DNA from: Bacteroidetes bacterium ADurb.Bin008
GTDB taxonomy: Bacteria; Bacteroidota; Bacteroidia; Bacteroidales; Tenuifilaceae
Assembly: GCA_002071445.1 (NCBI GenBank)
Contig: MWFE01000042.1
Span: forward strand, 33,835-97,834
Reading direction: 5' to 3'
Length of the DNA stretch: 64,000 nt
The stretch's first letter is position 1. Each line of letters starts with the position of its first letter. The notes below the pieces were generated by a model, which was not told the origin of the DNA, ran no database searches, and was given only the letters and a program-made list of their open reading frames with translations. A program made the translations under genes and the position numbers. Of the stretch, positions 46,001 to 56,439 are shown one piece after another.

Positions 46001-46017
46001 TCAATATCTATTGGCTA

Positions 46018-49000
46018 TTACTCTTGCTTTAGATATTTGGCAATAAGTGCCAACAATTTTGCGCTATCAATGGGTTTCGAGATATAGTCGTCGCAACCTG
46101 CTGCAAGAGCTTTTTCCCTATCGCTGGTAAATGCGTATGCGGTTTGAGCAATCACAGGAAGGTCGTTCCTAATCTCCTTGATATATTTTGTTGCCTTGTA
46201 ACCATCTAAATCGGGCATTTTAATATCCATAAGCACCAAATCAATGTCCTGCCTCTCCTTAACAGTTTCTATAACCTCACGCCCGTTGGTGGCCCTTACA
46301 ATAAAATAATCCTTGCCTGCCAGAACCTCTCTTATGAATAGAAAATTTGCATCATCATCCTCGGCCACAAGGATGTTTTTCCCAATCTTTACCTTTGAAA
46401 CCATATGTTTTTCAACCTTTTCAAGTTTCTCTCCTCCTGACGCCACTCGTTTGTATGGAATTGTAAAGTAAAAGGTTGAGCCTTTTCCCACTTTCGATGT
46501 GAGCCATATATTTCCACCCATTTTTTCGATAAATGCCTTCGAAATGGAAAGGCCAAGTCCGGTTCCACCAGCTTGAGTTGAAAAACTGGTTTCAACCTGC
46601 CTGAAACGATCGAAAATAATCGTTCGGTTCTCTTCGGCAATACCTATTCCCGTATCTTCAATAAAAAACTCTATGAGATTGTCCTTCAAAACATAACCAT
46701 ATTTAACATATCCGGTTTTGGTGAATTTAAAAGCGTTTCCTACCAGATTTGACACAATTTGCTTAATACGGTTGCCATCGGTAATAATACGGCTATGAGA
46801 ATCGGGTAAACCAAAGGAATAGCTGAACTCAATGTTTGCATCCTTCGCCTTTTGGCTAAAGAGCAGGAAAATTTCGTGCAATGCACTGTTGATATTGACC
46901 TCCACCTCATTGATGATAATCTGGTTTGCCTCTATCTTCGATATATCAATCAGGTCGTCAATTATTGAAAGCAGCTGTTTCCCACAACCTTCGATAACGC
47001 TCACGTATTGGCGAACATCAACTTCAGGAATATTAGGATTGGTTAATAGCTGTGAGAATCCAAGAATACCATTCATGGGGGTTCGCACTTCATGGCTCAT
47101 ATTGGCCAAAAATGCCGATTTCAGCCTATCGCTCTCCTCGGCTTTTTGTTTTGCCTGAGATAACTCCTCATTAATCAAACGATATTCAACGTTTTGTGCT
47201 TCAATCTCCTGATTTTTAATCATCAACTCTCTTTCAAACTTTTTCCTGTCGCTGATATCGCGATAAATACCATATACCGCAATTTGCCCTCCCTTAAAAT
47301 AGATGGGTTTCCCTAAAATTGAAACATAAATTAATTTTCCATCCTTTCGTTTTCGTTGGGTTTCTCTTATCACAATATCGCCACCTGCCACTTTGTATGT
47401 AAGGCGAAGGCTTTCGTCTTTAAGCTCTGCAGGTACAATAAGCGAGTTGATACTTGCTCCCACTACCTCCTCCATTGAGAAACCATACATCCTACAGAAT
47501 TCCTCATTGCAACGTAGCACAACATCCTTGGAATCGAGGATTACGATTCCCTCCGGTGAACTTTCGAATAGCTGTTCAAAGTAAGCTCGTTCAAGTTGAA
47601 TGGTTTCCTCAGCATTTCGTCGTTCGGTTATATTCCTAACAATTGCTATGGCTTTGTTGTCGTCAACTTTTGCCATTCGTGCTTCAAAAATGGTATTTTT
47701 ACCATGAAACGGAATTTCATATTCATAAACTTGAGTTTGGCCTGTTTCGAAAAGCAAAGCGAGATGCTTCGTAGTGAGGGAAGCAATTGGATCTTCCATA
47801 GCATCATTGACATTTTTACCGATAAACTCCTCCGGAGGCATCAAAAGCATCTCTCTATGAGGGTAATATATATCTTGAAATACCCCTTCGCGATTGAAAA
47901 TAAACAGCAAATCGGGTATGGCTGTGAGCAAAGCCTGATTATAGGTATTTAGCTCAATAAGCTTATCTTTAGCCTCTTTGCTGCTGGTAATATCTTCGTA
48001 GGTTCCAAGAATTCCTTGAATAACTCCATCAGGGGAGCGTAAGGGGACTTTACTGGTCCTTAGCCAAATGGTATCCCCTTTGGGAGTAGTTTGTGGCTCC
48101 TCGAAGCCAATCTTCGGGAATCCCGACTTAATAACAGCCATATCGTCAGCTCGATACAAATCAGCCTGTTCCTTCCAAGGCATTTGAAAATCATTTTTCC
48201 CTATCAGTTCCTTGGGGTGTCGATACCCTGCATCCTTTGCAAATGCTTTGTTACAGCCCAAAAAGTTCAGATTCAGGTCTTTCCAAAACACTCTCACGGG
48301 TATGGTGTCAAGAATGGATAACAGCAAACCTCTCGACTCTTTCAATTCATCTTCGGCCACTTTTCTTTCTGTAATATCCGATAGTGCACCCAGTACCCGA
48401 ATGGGATTCCCCTGATTATCCTTTGCGACAACTTTTCCCCTGTTATTCACCCACTTATAGTCTCCGTCCTTGGTTTTATACCTTACTTCGAGACTAAACT
48501 CGTTGAGCCCTTCGGCCATTGATTTTTGAGCAAATATTGCAGCCCATTTGATGTCATCGGGGTGGAGAAGTTTTTTTAAATTTTCAAGATTGGCTTCAAA
48601 CTCTCTCGGTTCGTAACCCAGCATGGTGTACAAACGGTCATTAAAGAATATTTTATTGCTGTCGGTACTCAAATCCCATATTGCATCGTTGGTGGCATCG
48701 AAAACGAGCCTGAGCCTCTCCTCGCTCTCCCTGAGCGATTCCTCCATAAGCTTCCGCTCGGTAATATCCATCTCCACGCCATCCCACACAATGTGACCGT
48801 TGGGCAATTCTCGGGGTGCGGAAGATATTGATACCCACCTTATTCTACCATTTTCTTCCAGATGGCGAACTTCGGCTTTAAATGGCTCCATTTTTTCAAA
48901 AGCCTCACGTTCCAGCCGAGCCAAAAGGGCCTTGTCATCGTCATGAATTTTATCGTATAATGCTTTATGGTTCTTGATCACTTGCTCCGCTGTCAGCCCA

Positions 49001-51447
49001 TGAACTTTTTCCACGTTTGCACTTAAATACGTGAAATTTCTTTCGCTTCCGTCCTTACCAAAATCTAGTTGGAAAATCATCCCCGATGGTAGGTTGTCGC
49101 TAAGAGTACGTAACGAAATTTCTCTTTCCTGGAGTTCTTCCTGTATAAGCTTACGATGATTAATATCCCTATGAGATCCAACAACCCGAACAGGTTTACC
49201 GGAACTACTATATTCCACTATTTTCCCTTTGGCCTGTACCCAATGCCACCTCCCATCCTTCCTTCGCATCCTATATTCCACATCGTAGGCATCAATCTCG
49301 TTGTTGAAATATTGTTGGAGTTGTCGTTCAGTAATTTCTAAATCATCAGGGTGAAGAAGGCTTTTCCATGCATCATAGTTGCCTTTAAATTCATTTGCTT
49401 TGTATCCTAGCATGGTGTAGTATCTATCGCTAAAGAACACTTCCTGTGTTTCCAGGTTCCAATCCCATACGGCATCATTGGTTGCTTCGAATACAAACCT
49501 AAGCCTCTCCTCGCTCCTTTTTAGCGCTTCCTCCATCAATTTCCGTTCGGTAATATCCAACTCCACACCATCCCACACAACATGGCCGTTGGGCAATTTC
49601 CTCGGGGCTGAATTTATTGATACCCAACGAATTTTACCACTATCCTCAACCAAGCGAAACTCAGCTCTGTAAGGCTTCATCTGCTCAAAGGCCTCGTGCT
49701 CCAACCTTGCAATAAGTTCTATATCATCCTTATGGATATGGTCATATAAAACTCTGTGGTCTTGAAGGACTTGCTCGGGAGAAATGCCATAAATCTGCTC
49801 AATGCTTGCACTTACATAGGTAAACTTCCTCTCTTTGCCATCCTTTCCAAAATCGAGTTGAAAAATAACCCCTGATTGTAAGTTGTCACTGATTGTACTC
49901 AGTGTAAGCTCTTTCTCCTTAAGGGTTTCCTCCATCAACTTTTGCTTTGTGATCTCTCGCGAAACACCAAATGTGCCGATAATGGCGCCATGTTCGTCGC
50001 GCAGGGGGGCTTTGCTGGTCGAAACGTAGGTAACACTGCCGTCGGGCCATGTTTCTTTCTCCTCAAAGCCAATTACGGGAATCCCGGTTTGAATTATATT
50101 CTGCTCCATTTCATACGTCCACTTTGCGTGCGTGACTGAGAAAAAATCGAAGTCGGATTTTCCCACCACATCATTGGGTGAAGAAAATCCAAAACGGCGG
50201 GCCACCTCGGTGTTTACCCTAATGAATTTCGAGTTCAAATCTTTAAAGTAGATTTGATCCGAAATATTCTCCATGAGCGAATTAATAAGAAACAGCTCCT
50301 TGCTCAGAGCTTTCTTCGCCTCATGGCGCCATGATACATCGCGAACGATGGCCTGTATGGCCGGGCCCTGCTTTAAATCAACTCTGTTCAAGCTAACTTC
50401 AGCGTGGAATGGAGTTCCATCATACTTGGTATGTACCCATTCGAAGAATTGGGGAGTGCCGGCAAAGGCAGCATCAATCCTTTCTTGCGACTTCTCAACC
50501 GATAAACGCCCATCGGGCTGATATTCTGGAGAAAAATCGGATGGAGGATGACCAATGATTTGCTCCTTTTTGCAACCGAATATTTTTTCTGTTTGGGTAT
50601 TACATTCAATAAAGATTTCCTGATTCATCAGGAAAATGGCATCGTTGGCCATATCGAAAAGGGTTTTAAACTTCATCTCGCTTTCCACAATCTCGTTCTC
50701 AATCCTTTTACGATCTTCAATATTTCTAAACTCTGATATCCGTATCGTTTTCCCTTGATGTGTTATTTGTTTACCATGAATTTCCAGGGCGTAAGTACTG
50801 CCATCCTTTCTAACACCCGTAACTTCATAGGGCTCTTCATAGCCCGATTCGATGTGACCTGTTACAGTGTCCCTATGGTCGAGAACAATAAGCAGCAGCA
50901 CGTCCATGCCAATCAGCTCATGATGTTCGTACCCTGTCATCCTCCCCATCTCACTGTTAGCTTCGACGATAATACCCTTATCATGAATAATAATACCCCC
51001 AAATGAAGCTTCAGCCAGAGTGATATATCGTTGTTGGTTTTCCCGGAGCGATTGCTCCAGTTCGTCAGTATCCGGAATCCGGTGTAGTGATATCAACACA
51101 GAAAGAATTTCGTTGTTCTCGCTCAACCTATGTACACTCTCACTGAGGGAATATCCATGCCACTTGCCATCTTGATGCTTCAACCTGATTTTGCAGGTCA
51201 ATTCCCGGGTTTCGTCTTGTTTCAACAGGAGTTCGCTTTCCAACTTGGCCAATTTTTTCTTGTCATCCGGATGTAGAAATTCAACAAAATCCACGGGTTC
51301 AATTATTTTGGAAGCACCATACCCTAAAAACTCTTTTACATCCCGATTTGTGTATTCAACCACTTTGCTGGTTAAATTTTTAATGATCAACAAGAAGGGC
51401 ATTTTCTCAAAAATGTCCGTTGGTAGAGGATTGCTATTTGAGTCCAT
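46018..51447 (-). CDS. Giant PAS-array hybrid histidine kinase with receiver domain
   Basis: This 1809-residue protein has no signal peptide or membrane helix, so it is cytoplasmic. About eleven PAS/PAC units fill residues 10-1420, many ending in DITERK-like PAC tails. Then come HisKA with His1452 in ANMSHEVRTPMNG, an HATPase with GGTGLGLSISKAFIEK, and a receiver domain with phospho-acceptor Asp1741 in VLMDIKMPDLDGY. The PAS5-PAS6 pair (514-776) and PAS7-PAS8 pair (777-1039) are close copies, and PAS4 and PAS9 also resemble each other. Output must pass to another regulator, since the receiver has no effector domain. It ends 17 bases from the convergent oxidoreductase stop codon. Confidence 0.93.
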   Translation of the reverse strand: MDSNSNPLPTDIFEKMPFLLIIKNLTSKVVEYTNRDVKEFLGYGASKIIEPVDFVEFLHPDDKKKLAKLESELLLKQDETRELTCKIRLKHQDGKWHGYSLSESVHRLSENNEILSVLISLHRIPDTDELEQSLRENQQRYITLAEASFGGIIIHDKGIIVEANSEMGRMTGYEHHELIGMDVLLLIVLDHRDTVTGHIESGYEEPYEVTGVRKDGSTYALEIHGKQITHQGKTIRISEFRNIEDRKRIENEIVESEMKFKTLFDMANDAIFLMNQEIFIECNTQTEKIFGCKKEQIIGHPPSDFSPEYQPDGRLSVEKSQERIDAAFAGTPQFFEWVHTKYDGTPFHAEVSLNRVDLKQGPAIQAIVRDVSWRHEAKKALSKELFLINSLMENISDQIYFKDLNSKFIRVNTEVARRFGFSSPNDVVGKSDFDFFSVTHAKWTYEMEQNIIQTGIPVIGFEEKETWPDGSVTYVSTSKAPLRDEHGAIIGTFGVSREITKQKLMEETLKEKELTLSTISDNLQSGVIFQLDFGKDGKERKFTYVSASIEQIYGISPEQVLQDHRVLYDHIHKDDIELIARLEHEAFEQMKPYRAEFRLVEDSGKIRWVSINSAPRKLPNGHVVWDGVELDITERKLMEEALKRSEERLRFVFEATNDAVWDWNLETQEVFFSDRYYTMLGYKANEFKGNYDAWKSLLHPDDLEITERQLQQYFNNEIDAYDVEYRMRRKDGRWHWVQAKGKIVEYSSSGKPVRVVGSHRDINHRKLIQEELQEREISLRTLSDNLPSGMIFQLDFGKDGSERNFTYLSANVEKVHGLTAEQVIKNHKALYDKIHDDDKALLARLEREAFEKMEPFKAEVRHLEENGRIRWVSISSAPRELPNGHIVWDGVEMDITERKLMEESLRESEERLRLVFDATNDAIWDLSTDSNKIFFNDRLYTMLGYEPREFEANLENLKKLLHPDDIKWAAIFAQKSMAEGLNEFSLEVRYKTKDGDYKWVNNRGKVVAKDNQGNPIRVLGALSDITERKVAEDELKESRGLLLSILDTIPVRVFWKDLNLNFLGCNKAFAKDAGYRHPKELIGKNDFQMPWKEQADLYRADDMAVIKSGFPKIGFEEPQTTPKGDTIWLRTSKVPLRSPDGVIQGILGTYEDITSSKEAKDKLIELNTYNQALLTAIPDLLFIFNREGVFQDIYYPHREMLLMPPEEFIGKNVNDAMEDPIASLTTKHLALLFETGQTQVYEYEIPFHGKNTIFEARMAKVDDNKAIAIVRNITERRNAEETIQLERAYFEQLFESSPEGIVILDSKDVVLRCNEEFCRMYGFSMEEVVGASINSLIVPAELKDESLRLTYKVAGGDIVIRETQRKRKDGKLIYVSILGKPIYFKGGQIAVYGIYRDISDRKKFERELMIKNQEIEAQNVEYRLINEELSQAKQKAEESDRLKSAFLANMSHEVRTPMNGILGFSQLLTNPNIPEVDVRQYVSVIEGCGKQLLSIIDDLIDISKIEANQIIINEVEVNINSALHEIFLLFSQKAKDANIEFSYSFGLPDSHSRIITDGNRIKQIVSNLVGNAFKFTKTGYVKYGYVLKDNLIEFFIEDTGIGIAEENRTIIFDRFRQVETSFSTQAGGTGLGLSISKAFIEKMGGNIWLTSKVGKGSTFYFTIPYKRVASGGEKLEKVEKHMVSKVKIGKNILVAEDDDANFLFIREVLAGKDYFIVRATNGREVIETVKERQDIDLVLMDIKMPDLDGYKATKYIKEIRNDLPVIAQTAYAFTSDREKALAAGCDDYISKPIDSAKLLALIAKYLKQE
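48331..49908 (-). repeat. Tandem 263-codon duplication inside the PAS-array kinase
   Basis: Two adjacent units of 263 codons each (49120-49908 and 48331-49119) encode PAS5-PAS6 and PAS7-PAS8. Their anchors are exactly 789 bases apart. The join between the two PAS domains of each unit is strongly alike in protein (ITERKLMEE, RSEERLR or ESEERLR) and also in DNA (for example near 48762 and 49551). Confidence 0.8.
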
Positions 51448-51472
51448 AGCCTTAAGTTTGATGAATAGAGGT

Positions 51473-51480
51473 TAAAGATA
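51473..51480 (-). promoter_or_regulatory. -7 box of the PAS-array kinase
   Basis: On the minus strand TATCTTTA lies 25 bases before the kinase ATG. It separates the kinase from the upstream 410-residue kinase gene. Confidence 0.4.
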
Positions 51481-51564
51481 GTCCAAAAAAGGTTTTTTAA
51501 AAATTGATTTTGATCACCAAAAAAAAGAACATTTAGGAAAATGAGTACATGATCAATACGTAGT

Positions 51565-52797
51565 CTAATCACTGCTGGGCAGAGTAAAGTAGAACGTACT
51601 GCCCTTGTGGGGCATACTCTCAACCCAAATCTTCCCACCGTGCTTTTCAATAAATTCTTTGCAAAGAATTAATCCCAACCCTGTACTCGGCTCTTGTTCT
51701 GTTCCCGGACGCGAAACCTTTTTATTTATTTTAAAAAGGTTTTCAGTGATTTCTTCAGGCATTCCGATACCATTGTCCTGTATGGAAATCTGCACAAAAC
51801 CATGGTCGTCCTTATGGGATGCCAACTTTATGCTTCCCCCTTTGGGGGTAAATTTAATGGCGTTGGATAAAAGATTTCTGAATATAGTTTTAACAATTTC
51901 CCTGTCCGCAAGAACATCGATATTGGCATCAATATCATTGCTTATGGAATGATTTTTTTGCGATGCCTGATGAGTCAATATGCTGATTACCGAATCGGCC
52001 GCCGATTTCAGCCTGATCTTCTCCGCGTAAAACCGTTTTCCTCCCCTCTTAATCAATGCCCAATTCAGCAAATTTTCCAACAACTCGTATAAATTCTTAG
52101 CTGTGAAAAGAAGAGTTTTGGCTATATCCTCAATATCCTCCTTAGGCATTTCCAAAATTCCTTCGCTCATCATCTCGGTAAGCCCGATGAATCCTTGAAA
52201 CGGACCCTTAAGATCGTGAGCAATGATGGAGAAAAATTTATCCTTCTCGGCATTGACCTTCTGTAAAGCCTCATTCTGCTTTTTTATCTTTTCTTCATTC
52301 TTTTTCCTGTCGTTAATATTGAGGGTTAGGCCTATCAATCTTATGGGTTTCTCATCGGGATCTCTTTCTACCACACGCCCGTAGTTAGAAAACCAATGGT
52401 AATCTCCGGTTCTGTCCTGTAATCTGAAATCGGCTGTGTAAAGGGTTGACCGACCCACAATATGATTGGTCAGGCTTTGCTTTAATCCCGGGAGATCATC
52501 GGGGTGAACCAACTGGTAAAATTTGTCGATGGTTGGGGGAATTTCATTCCGTTTATACCCCAGATCGAAAAATATCTTCTCACCACCCGTTCTTTCGCCG
52601 GTAATAAAATTATTCTCCCATGGATCGAGACCCACAGCCAATACGGCCAATTCAAACAGTTCCCGAGCGGCATGTACATCGTTGCCTGCCTGTTTTTGTT
52701 CGGGAGAACGGCGACTTTTTCTCCATGCCAAAAGAGCTAACAGGAGCAGGAGCACTGATGATGCCAGGATAACAAGCGCAACAATATTCTCTTTCAT
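51565..52797 (-). CDS. PAS-domain sensor histidine kinase
   Basis: This 410-residue kinase has one N-terminal membrane helix (about residues 5-25), a short charged linker, one PAS/PAC domain (about 50-165; FRLQDRTGDYHWFSNYGRV, then NINDRKKNEE), HisKA with His194 in FSIIAHDLKGPFQG, and an HATPase with LLSNAIKFTPKGG, DNGIGMPEE and GLGLILCKEF. It has no receiver. It lies 117 bases upstream of the PAS-array kinase on the same strand; the two may act together, but each probably has its own promoter. No response regulator is adjacent. Confidence 0.92.
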   Translation of the reverse strand: MKENIVALVILASSVLLLLLALLAWRKSRRSPEQKQAGNDVHAARELFELAVLAVGLDPWENNFITGERTGGEKIFFDLGYKRNEIPPTIDKFYQLVHPDDLPGLKQSLTNHIVGRSTLYTADFRLQDRTGDYHWFSNYGRVVERDPDEKPIRLIGLTLNINDRKKNEEKIKKQNEALQKVNAEKDKFFSIIAHDLKGPFQGFIGLTEMMSEGILEMPKEDIEDIAKTLLFTAKNLYELLENLLNWALIKRGGKRFYAEKIRLKSAADSVISILTHQASQKNHSISNDIDANIDVLADREIVKTIFRNLLSNAIKFTPKGGSIKLASHKDDHGFVQISIQDNGIGMPEEITENLFKINKKVSRPGTEQEPSTGLGLILCKEFIEKHGGKIWVESMPHKGSTFYFTLPSSD

Positions 52798-53013
52798 AAA
52801 TCGTGATAAATTAAAGAGCCACTATTTAATCAACTTGATCTCAGAGAGTAAAACTACAGCCCTCCTTGTCACAAAGGCAACAATATTTTGAACAATTTAT
52901 AGGTTTTTTATCTTTTTTCAAAGATTTCGTCCTTATTTTTAAATCTCTCCTCTGGGTTAAATTTGAATATCGGGTTTAACATTCAGCCTCCTCTACTTGA
53001 AACAAAATAGAAA

Positions 53014-53044
53014 GGGGGTTGTACCCCTTTGTTGGTCAACCCCC
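53014..53044 (-). terminator. Terminator after valS
   Basis: GGGGGTTG (53014-53021) pairs with CAACCCCC (53037-53044) around a 15-base loop; on the minus strand the stem runs into TTTCTATTTTG. It is 23 bases after the valS stop codon. Confidence 0.65.
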
Positions 53045-53067
53045 TCACACATATTGCCTACCAATGC

Positions 53068-55698
53068 TTAACCTTTCGCTAAGCCGCTAATCCTCTCCAG
53101 CAGTGCTTTAATTTTTGCCTCGGCATCGGACTGCTTACGGCGTTCGGCAGCTACCACTTGCTCAGGAGCACCATTTATAAACTTTTCGTTACCCAATTTT
53201 TTCAAAACGCTGGCAAGAAAGCCCTGATAGTAATTGAGTTCGTTATTCAACTTTTCAATCTCTTCATCCACGTTGATAAGACCTGCCAACGGAACGAAAA
53301 ATTCGGTGGTTTGAACCATGAAGCTCATGGCACCATCAACCTTTTCGGTTACGTACTCCACCTTGTCAAGTCCGGCCAATTTTGAAATTACGCTCTCCAA
53401 CCCCTCGTTCAATTTGATATTTCCCTTAACTAAAAGGGATACGGTATTTTTATTGGGAATGCTTTTTTCCTGTCTAATGGAACGGACACTGGTGATGATT
53501 TCTTTGGCAGTTTCGAACTGCTCCAGTAGTTTTTTATCGAATTTCCCTGTCTTTGGTAAAGAACAATTCATAATGCTTTGCCCACCCTTTCTCTCGTATA
53601 TATGTTGCCACAGTTCCTCGGTAATAAATGGCATAAAAGGATGCAAAAGTACAATGAGCCGTTCGAACAGGGAGATTACCGCACGGTATGTAGCCCCATC
53701 AATGGGCTGCTGGTATGCCGGTTTAACCATTTCGAGGAGCCATGATGAGAATTCGTCCCAAAAGAGTTTATAGACATTCATCAAAGCATCGGATATACGA
53801 TATTTGTCAAAGTCGGCATTCAGCTGCGCGATGGCCTTGTTCAGCACATTTTCGAACCACTCAATGGATGCTTTGGCCACCAAGGGCTGAGCGATGGAGT
53901 CGCCAACTGTCCAGCCTTGCACCAGTCGGAATGCGTTCCAGATTTTATTGCAGAAATTCCTACCCTGCTCGGGAAGGCTCTCGTCAAAAAGCAGATCGTT
54001 TCCTGCGGGTGAGCATAGCAACATGCCCACGCGCATTCCGTCAGCACCATACTTGGCCATCAGGTCAAGCGGATCAGGGCTGTTGCCCAACTGTTTGCTC
54101 ATCTTGCGACGCTGCGAATCGCGAACCATACCTGTGAGGTAAACGCTGTTGAATGGCCTTTTGCCAGTGTATTCATACCCTGCAATGATCATGCGCGCTA
54201 CCCAGAAGAAGAGAATATCGGGAGCGGTAACCAAGTCGTTGGTTGGGTAATAGTATTGGATATCCGGATTGTCAGGTTTTTTAATTCCGTCGAAAACCGA
54301 AATGGGCCACAGCCACGAGCTGAACCACGTATCTAACACATCCTCATCCTGCTTCAGCTGATCAAGATTAAGCTGCCGGTTGCCCGTTTTTTCCCGGGCC
54401 AGCTTCAATGCCTCCTCCTCGTTTTCGGCCACCACAAATCCTCCATCGGGGAGATACCATGCCGGGATGCGGTGTCCCCACCATAGCTGGCGCGAAAGAC
54501 ACCAGTCCTTCACATTCTCCATCCAATGCCGGTAGGTGTTGATGTACTTATGGGGATGCAGCTTGATTTCGCCATTGAGCACTGCCTCCAGGGCTGGTTT
54601 GGAAATTTCTTGCATTTTAAGAAACCACTGCATGGAGAGTTTTGGCTCAATAACTGCATCGGTGCGTTCGCTGTATCCAACCTTATTTGTGTAATCCTCA
54701 ATTTTGGCAATGTGCCCTGCAGCTTCCAAATCCTTCACAATGGCTTTCCTCACCTCAAACCTGTCCATGCCGATGTAGAGTTGAGCTGCGGGGCTCATGG
54801 TGCCGTCGTCGTTGAAAATATCAACCGACTCAAGGTTATGCTTGTCACCCAGCATGTAGTCGTTGATATCGTGAGCAGGAGTAACCTTCAGCGCTCCCGT
54901 CCCAAACTCCATGTCAACGTATTCATCGTAAATAATGGGAACGCTGCGATTGATGAGCGGAACCAACACCCGCTTCCCCTTTAGATGGGTGTAGCGTGGA
55001 TCTTTGGGGTTGACGCAGAGGGCAGTATCACCAAGGATGGTTTCGGGGCGGGTGGTGGCAATCACCACAAAGCCATCCTCACCGTCCATAGGGTACTTCA
55101 GGTGATATAGCTTACTTTTCACCTCGCGGTAGATCACCTCCTCGTCCGAGACGGCAGTTTTGGCCTGGGGATCCCAGTTAACCATCCGCACGCCACGGTA
55201 GATTTGACCCTTATTGTATAAATCAACAAAAACGTGGATAACGCTTGCCGACAGCTTCTCATCCATGGTAAAAGCCGTGCGTTCCCAATCGCATGCAGCA
55301 CCCATTTTCTTCAGCTGTTCGAGAATGATACCACCATGCTTCTCCTTCCACTCCCAGGCATGTGCAAGGAACTCATCGCGGGTGAGCTTGTTTTTATCAA
55401 TCCCCTCAGCCTTCAGTTTGGCCACAACCTTGGCCTCGGTGGCAATGGATGCATGGTCAGTTCCCGGAACCCAACAGGTATTCTTCCCCTGCATGCGGGC
55501 ACGGCGGATGAGCACGTCCTGAATGGTATTGTTGAGCATATGACCCATGTGCAACACTCCTGTGACATTGGGAGGGGGAATCACTATGCAGTATGGCTCC
55601 CGATGGTCGGGAACGGATCGGAAAAGGTTGTTGTCGAGCCAGTATTTATACCATTTGTCCTCAACCAGGGCTGGATTATACTTCGTTGGGATTTCCAT
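53068..55698 (-). CDS. valS: Valyl-tRNA synthetase
   Basis: ValRS charges tRNA-Val and edits mischarged threonine. The 876-residue class I enzyme has the HIGH motif in [14 protein letters not shown] (about residue 50), the editing domain with [17 protein letters not shown], the KMSKS motif in [10 protein letters not shown] (near 525), the anticodon domain, and a C-terminal coiled coil (about 810-876) typical of ValRS. Complete and of normal length. Its promoter region is shared with the divergent SMR gene. Confidence 0.98.
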   Translation of the reverse strand: MEIPTKYNPALVEDKWYKYWLDNNLFRSVPDHREPYCIVIPPPNVTGVLHMGHMLNNTIQDVLIRRARMQGKNTCWVPGTDHASIATEAKVVAKLKAEGIDKNKLTRDEFLAHAWEWKEKHGGIILEQLKKMGAACDWERTAFTMDEKLSASVIHVFVDLYNKGQIYRGVRMVNWDPQAKTAVSDEEVIYREVKSKLYHLKYPMDGEDGFVVIATTRPETILGDTALCVNPKDPRYTHLKGKRVLVPLINRSVPIIYDEYVDMEFGTGALKVTPAHDINDYMLGDKHNLESVDIFNDDGTMSPAAQLYIGMDRFEVRKAIVKDLEAAGHIAKIEDYTNKVGYSERTDAVIEPKLSMQWFLKMQEISKPALEAVLNGEIKLHPHKYINTYRHWMENVKDWCLSRQLWWGHRIPAWYLPDGGFVVAENEEEALKLAREKTGNRQLNLDQLKQDEDVLDTWFSSWLWPISVFDGIKKPDNPDIQYYYPTNDLVTAPDILFFWVARMIIAGYEYTGKRPFNSVYLTGMVRDSQRRKMSKQLGNSPDPLDLMAKYGADGMRVGMLLCSPAGNDLLFDESLPEQGRNFCNKIWNAFRLVQGWTVGDSIAQPLVAKASIEWFENVLNKAIAQLNADFDKYRISDALMNVYKLFWDEFSSWLLEMVKPAYQQPIDGATYRAVISLFERLIVLLHPFMPFITEELWQHIYERKGGQSIMNCSLPKTGKFDKKLLEQFETAKEIITSVRSIRQEKSIPNKNTVSLLVKGNIKLNEGLESVISKLAGLDKVEYVTEKVDGAMSFMVQTTEFFVPLAGLINVDEEIEKLNNELNYYQGFLASVLKKLGNEKFINGAPEQVVAAERRKQSDAEAKIKALLERISGLAKG

Positions 55699-55835
55699 TG
55701 CTAAAAATGAGTTTATCAGTAAAAACGGCTGACAAAGTTAAGAAATTTGGCATATTTGCACCTCGAATCCTTTTTGATAAATCAAAAAATTGGTATTACC
55801 CAATTAAAAATGTAACACTTACAGTTGAAAACTAA

Positions 55836-56165
55836 ATGAAACCAACAAGCGCATGGCTTATTCTGATCATTGCAGGGCTATTTGAAACGGGATGGGCTAT
55901 TGGACTGAAATACTCCGATGGTTTTACAAAATTTTGGCCATCCATAGCCACGGGTGTGTCAATGGCCATTAGCGTTTGGCTATTGGCAGTTTCACTTAAA
56001 TCACTTCCTGTCGGCTCGGCATATGCCGTGTGGACCGGTATTGGGGCGGTAGGAACAGCCATACTCGGGATATTCCTTTTTAATGAATCGAAAGAATTGC
56101 TCAAACTATTTTTTATCCTGATGATAATCGGTGGGATAGTGGGATTGCGCTTTGTTGCAAAGTAA
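55836..56165 (+). CDS. SMR family exporter, Gdx/SugE-like
   Basis: Small multidrug resistance proteins are four-helix, dual-topology proton antiporters. This 109-residue protein has the conserved membrane glutamate in GLFETGWAIGLKYSDGF (about residue 17). That wording (W, then GLKYSDGF) and the AVWTGIGAVGTA segment place it with the Gdx/SugE group, which exports guanidinium, rather than with EmrE. It is single, so it probably forms homodimers. No guanidine riboswitch is visible in the 137 bases upstream. Confidence 0.88.
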   Translation: MKPTSAWLILIIAGLFETGWAIGLKYSDGFTKFWPSIATGVSMAISVWLLAVSLKSLPVGSAYAVWTGIGAVGTAILGIFLFNESKELLKLFFILMIIGGIVGLRFVAK

Positions 56166-56439
56166 CAATTCTCAAAAAGGAATGGTACATATAGAACCCT
56201 CCTATAAAAAAAGAAACTTTTTTTTATTTGTCTATGGTGTCACAATATGCACCATAGCCCGTTTATTGAATCTGATCCATTGTTATAACTCTCAATGTAT
56301 GTAAACGACAGCCTATAATTTACCGGCCAACTGTCACAAATCATTATCTTTTTTTTCTCTAACTATCAAAATATTCGGCATCACCTTGCCTTTTCAATCC
56401 TTTTTACGGATATTTGTATAGAAACTAAATAATACTACC
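56166..56439. other. Gap before the T9SS protein gene
   Basis: This AT-rich stretch of 274 bases has no convincing gene. A-run/T-run dyad near 56207-56226 could be a weak terminator of the SMR gene. GATATTTG at 56408-56415, one base off TAnnTTTG, may be the -7 box of the giant gene. Confidence 0.35.

Noticed and set aside
45998..46017. Small hairpin between the convergent stop codons of the oxidoreductase and PAS-array kinase genes
   Set aside because: An 8-bp stem with one wobble pair but no T-run on either strand; too weak to call a terminator.
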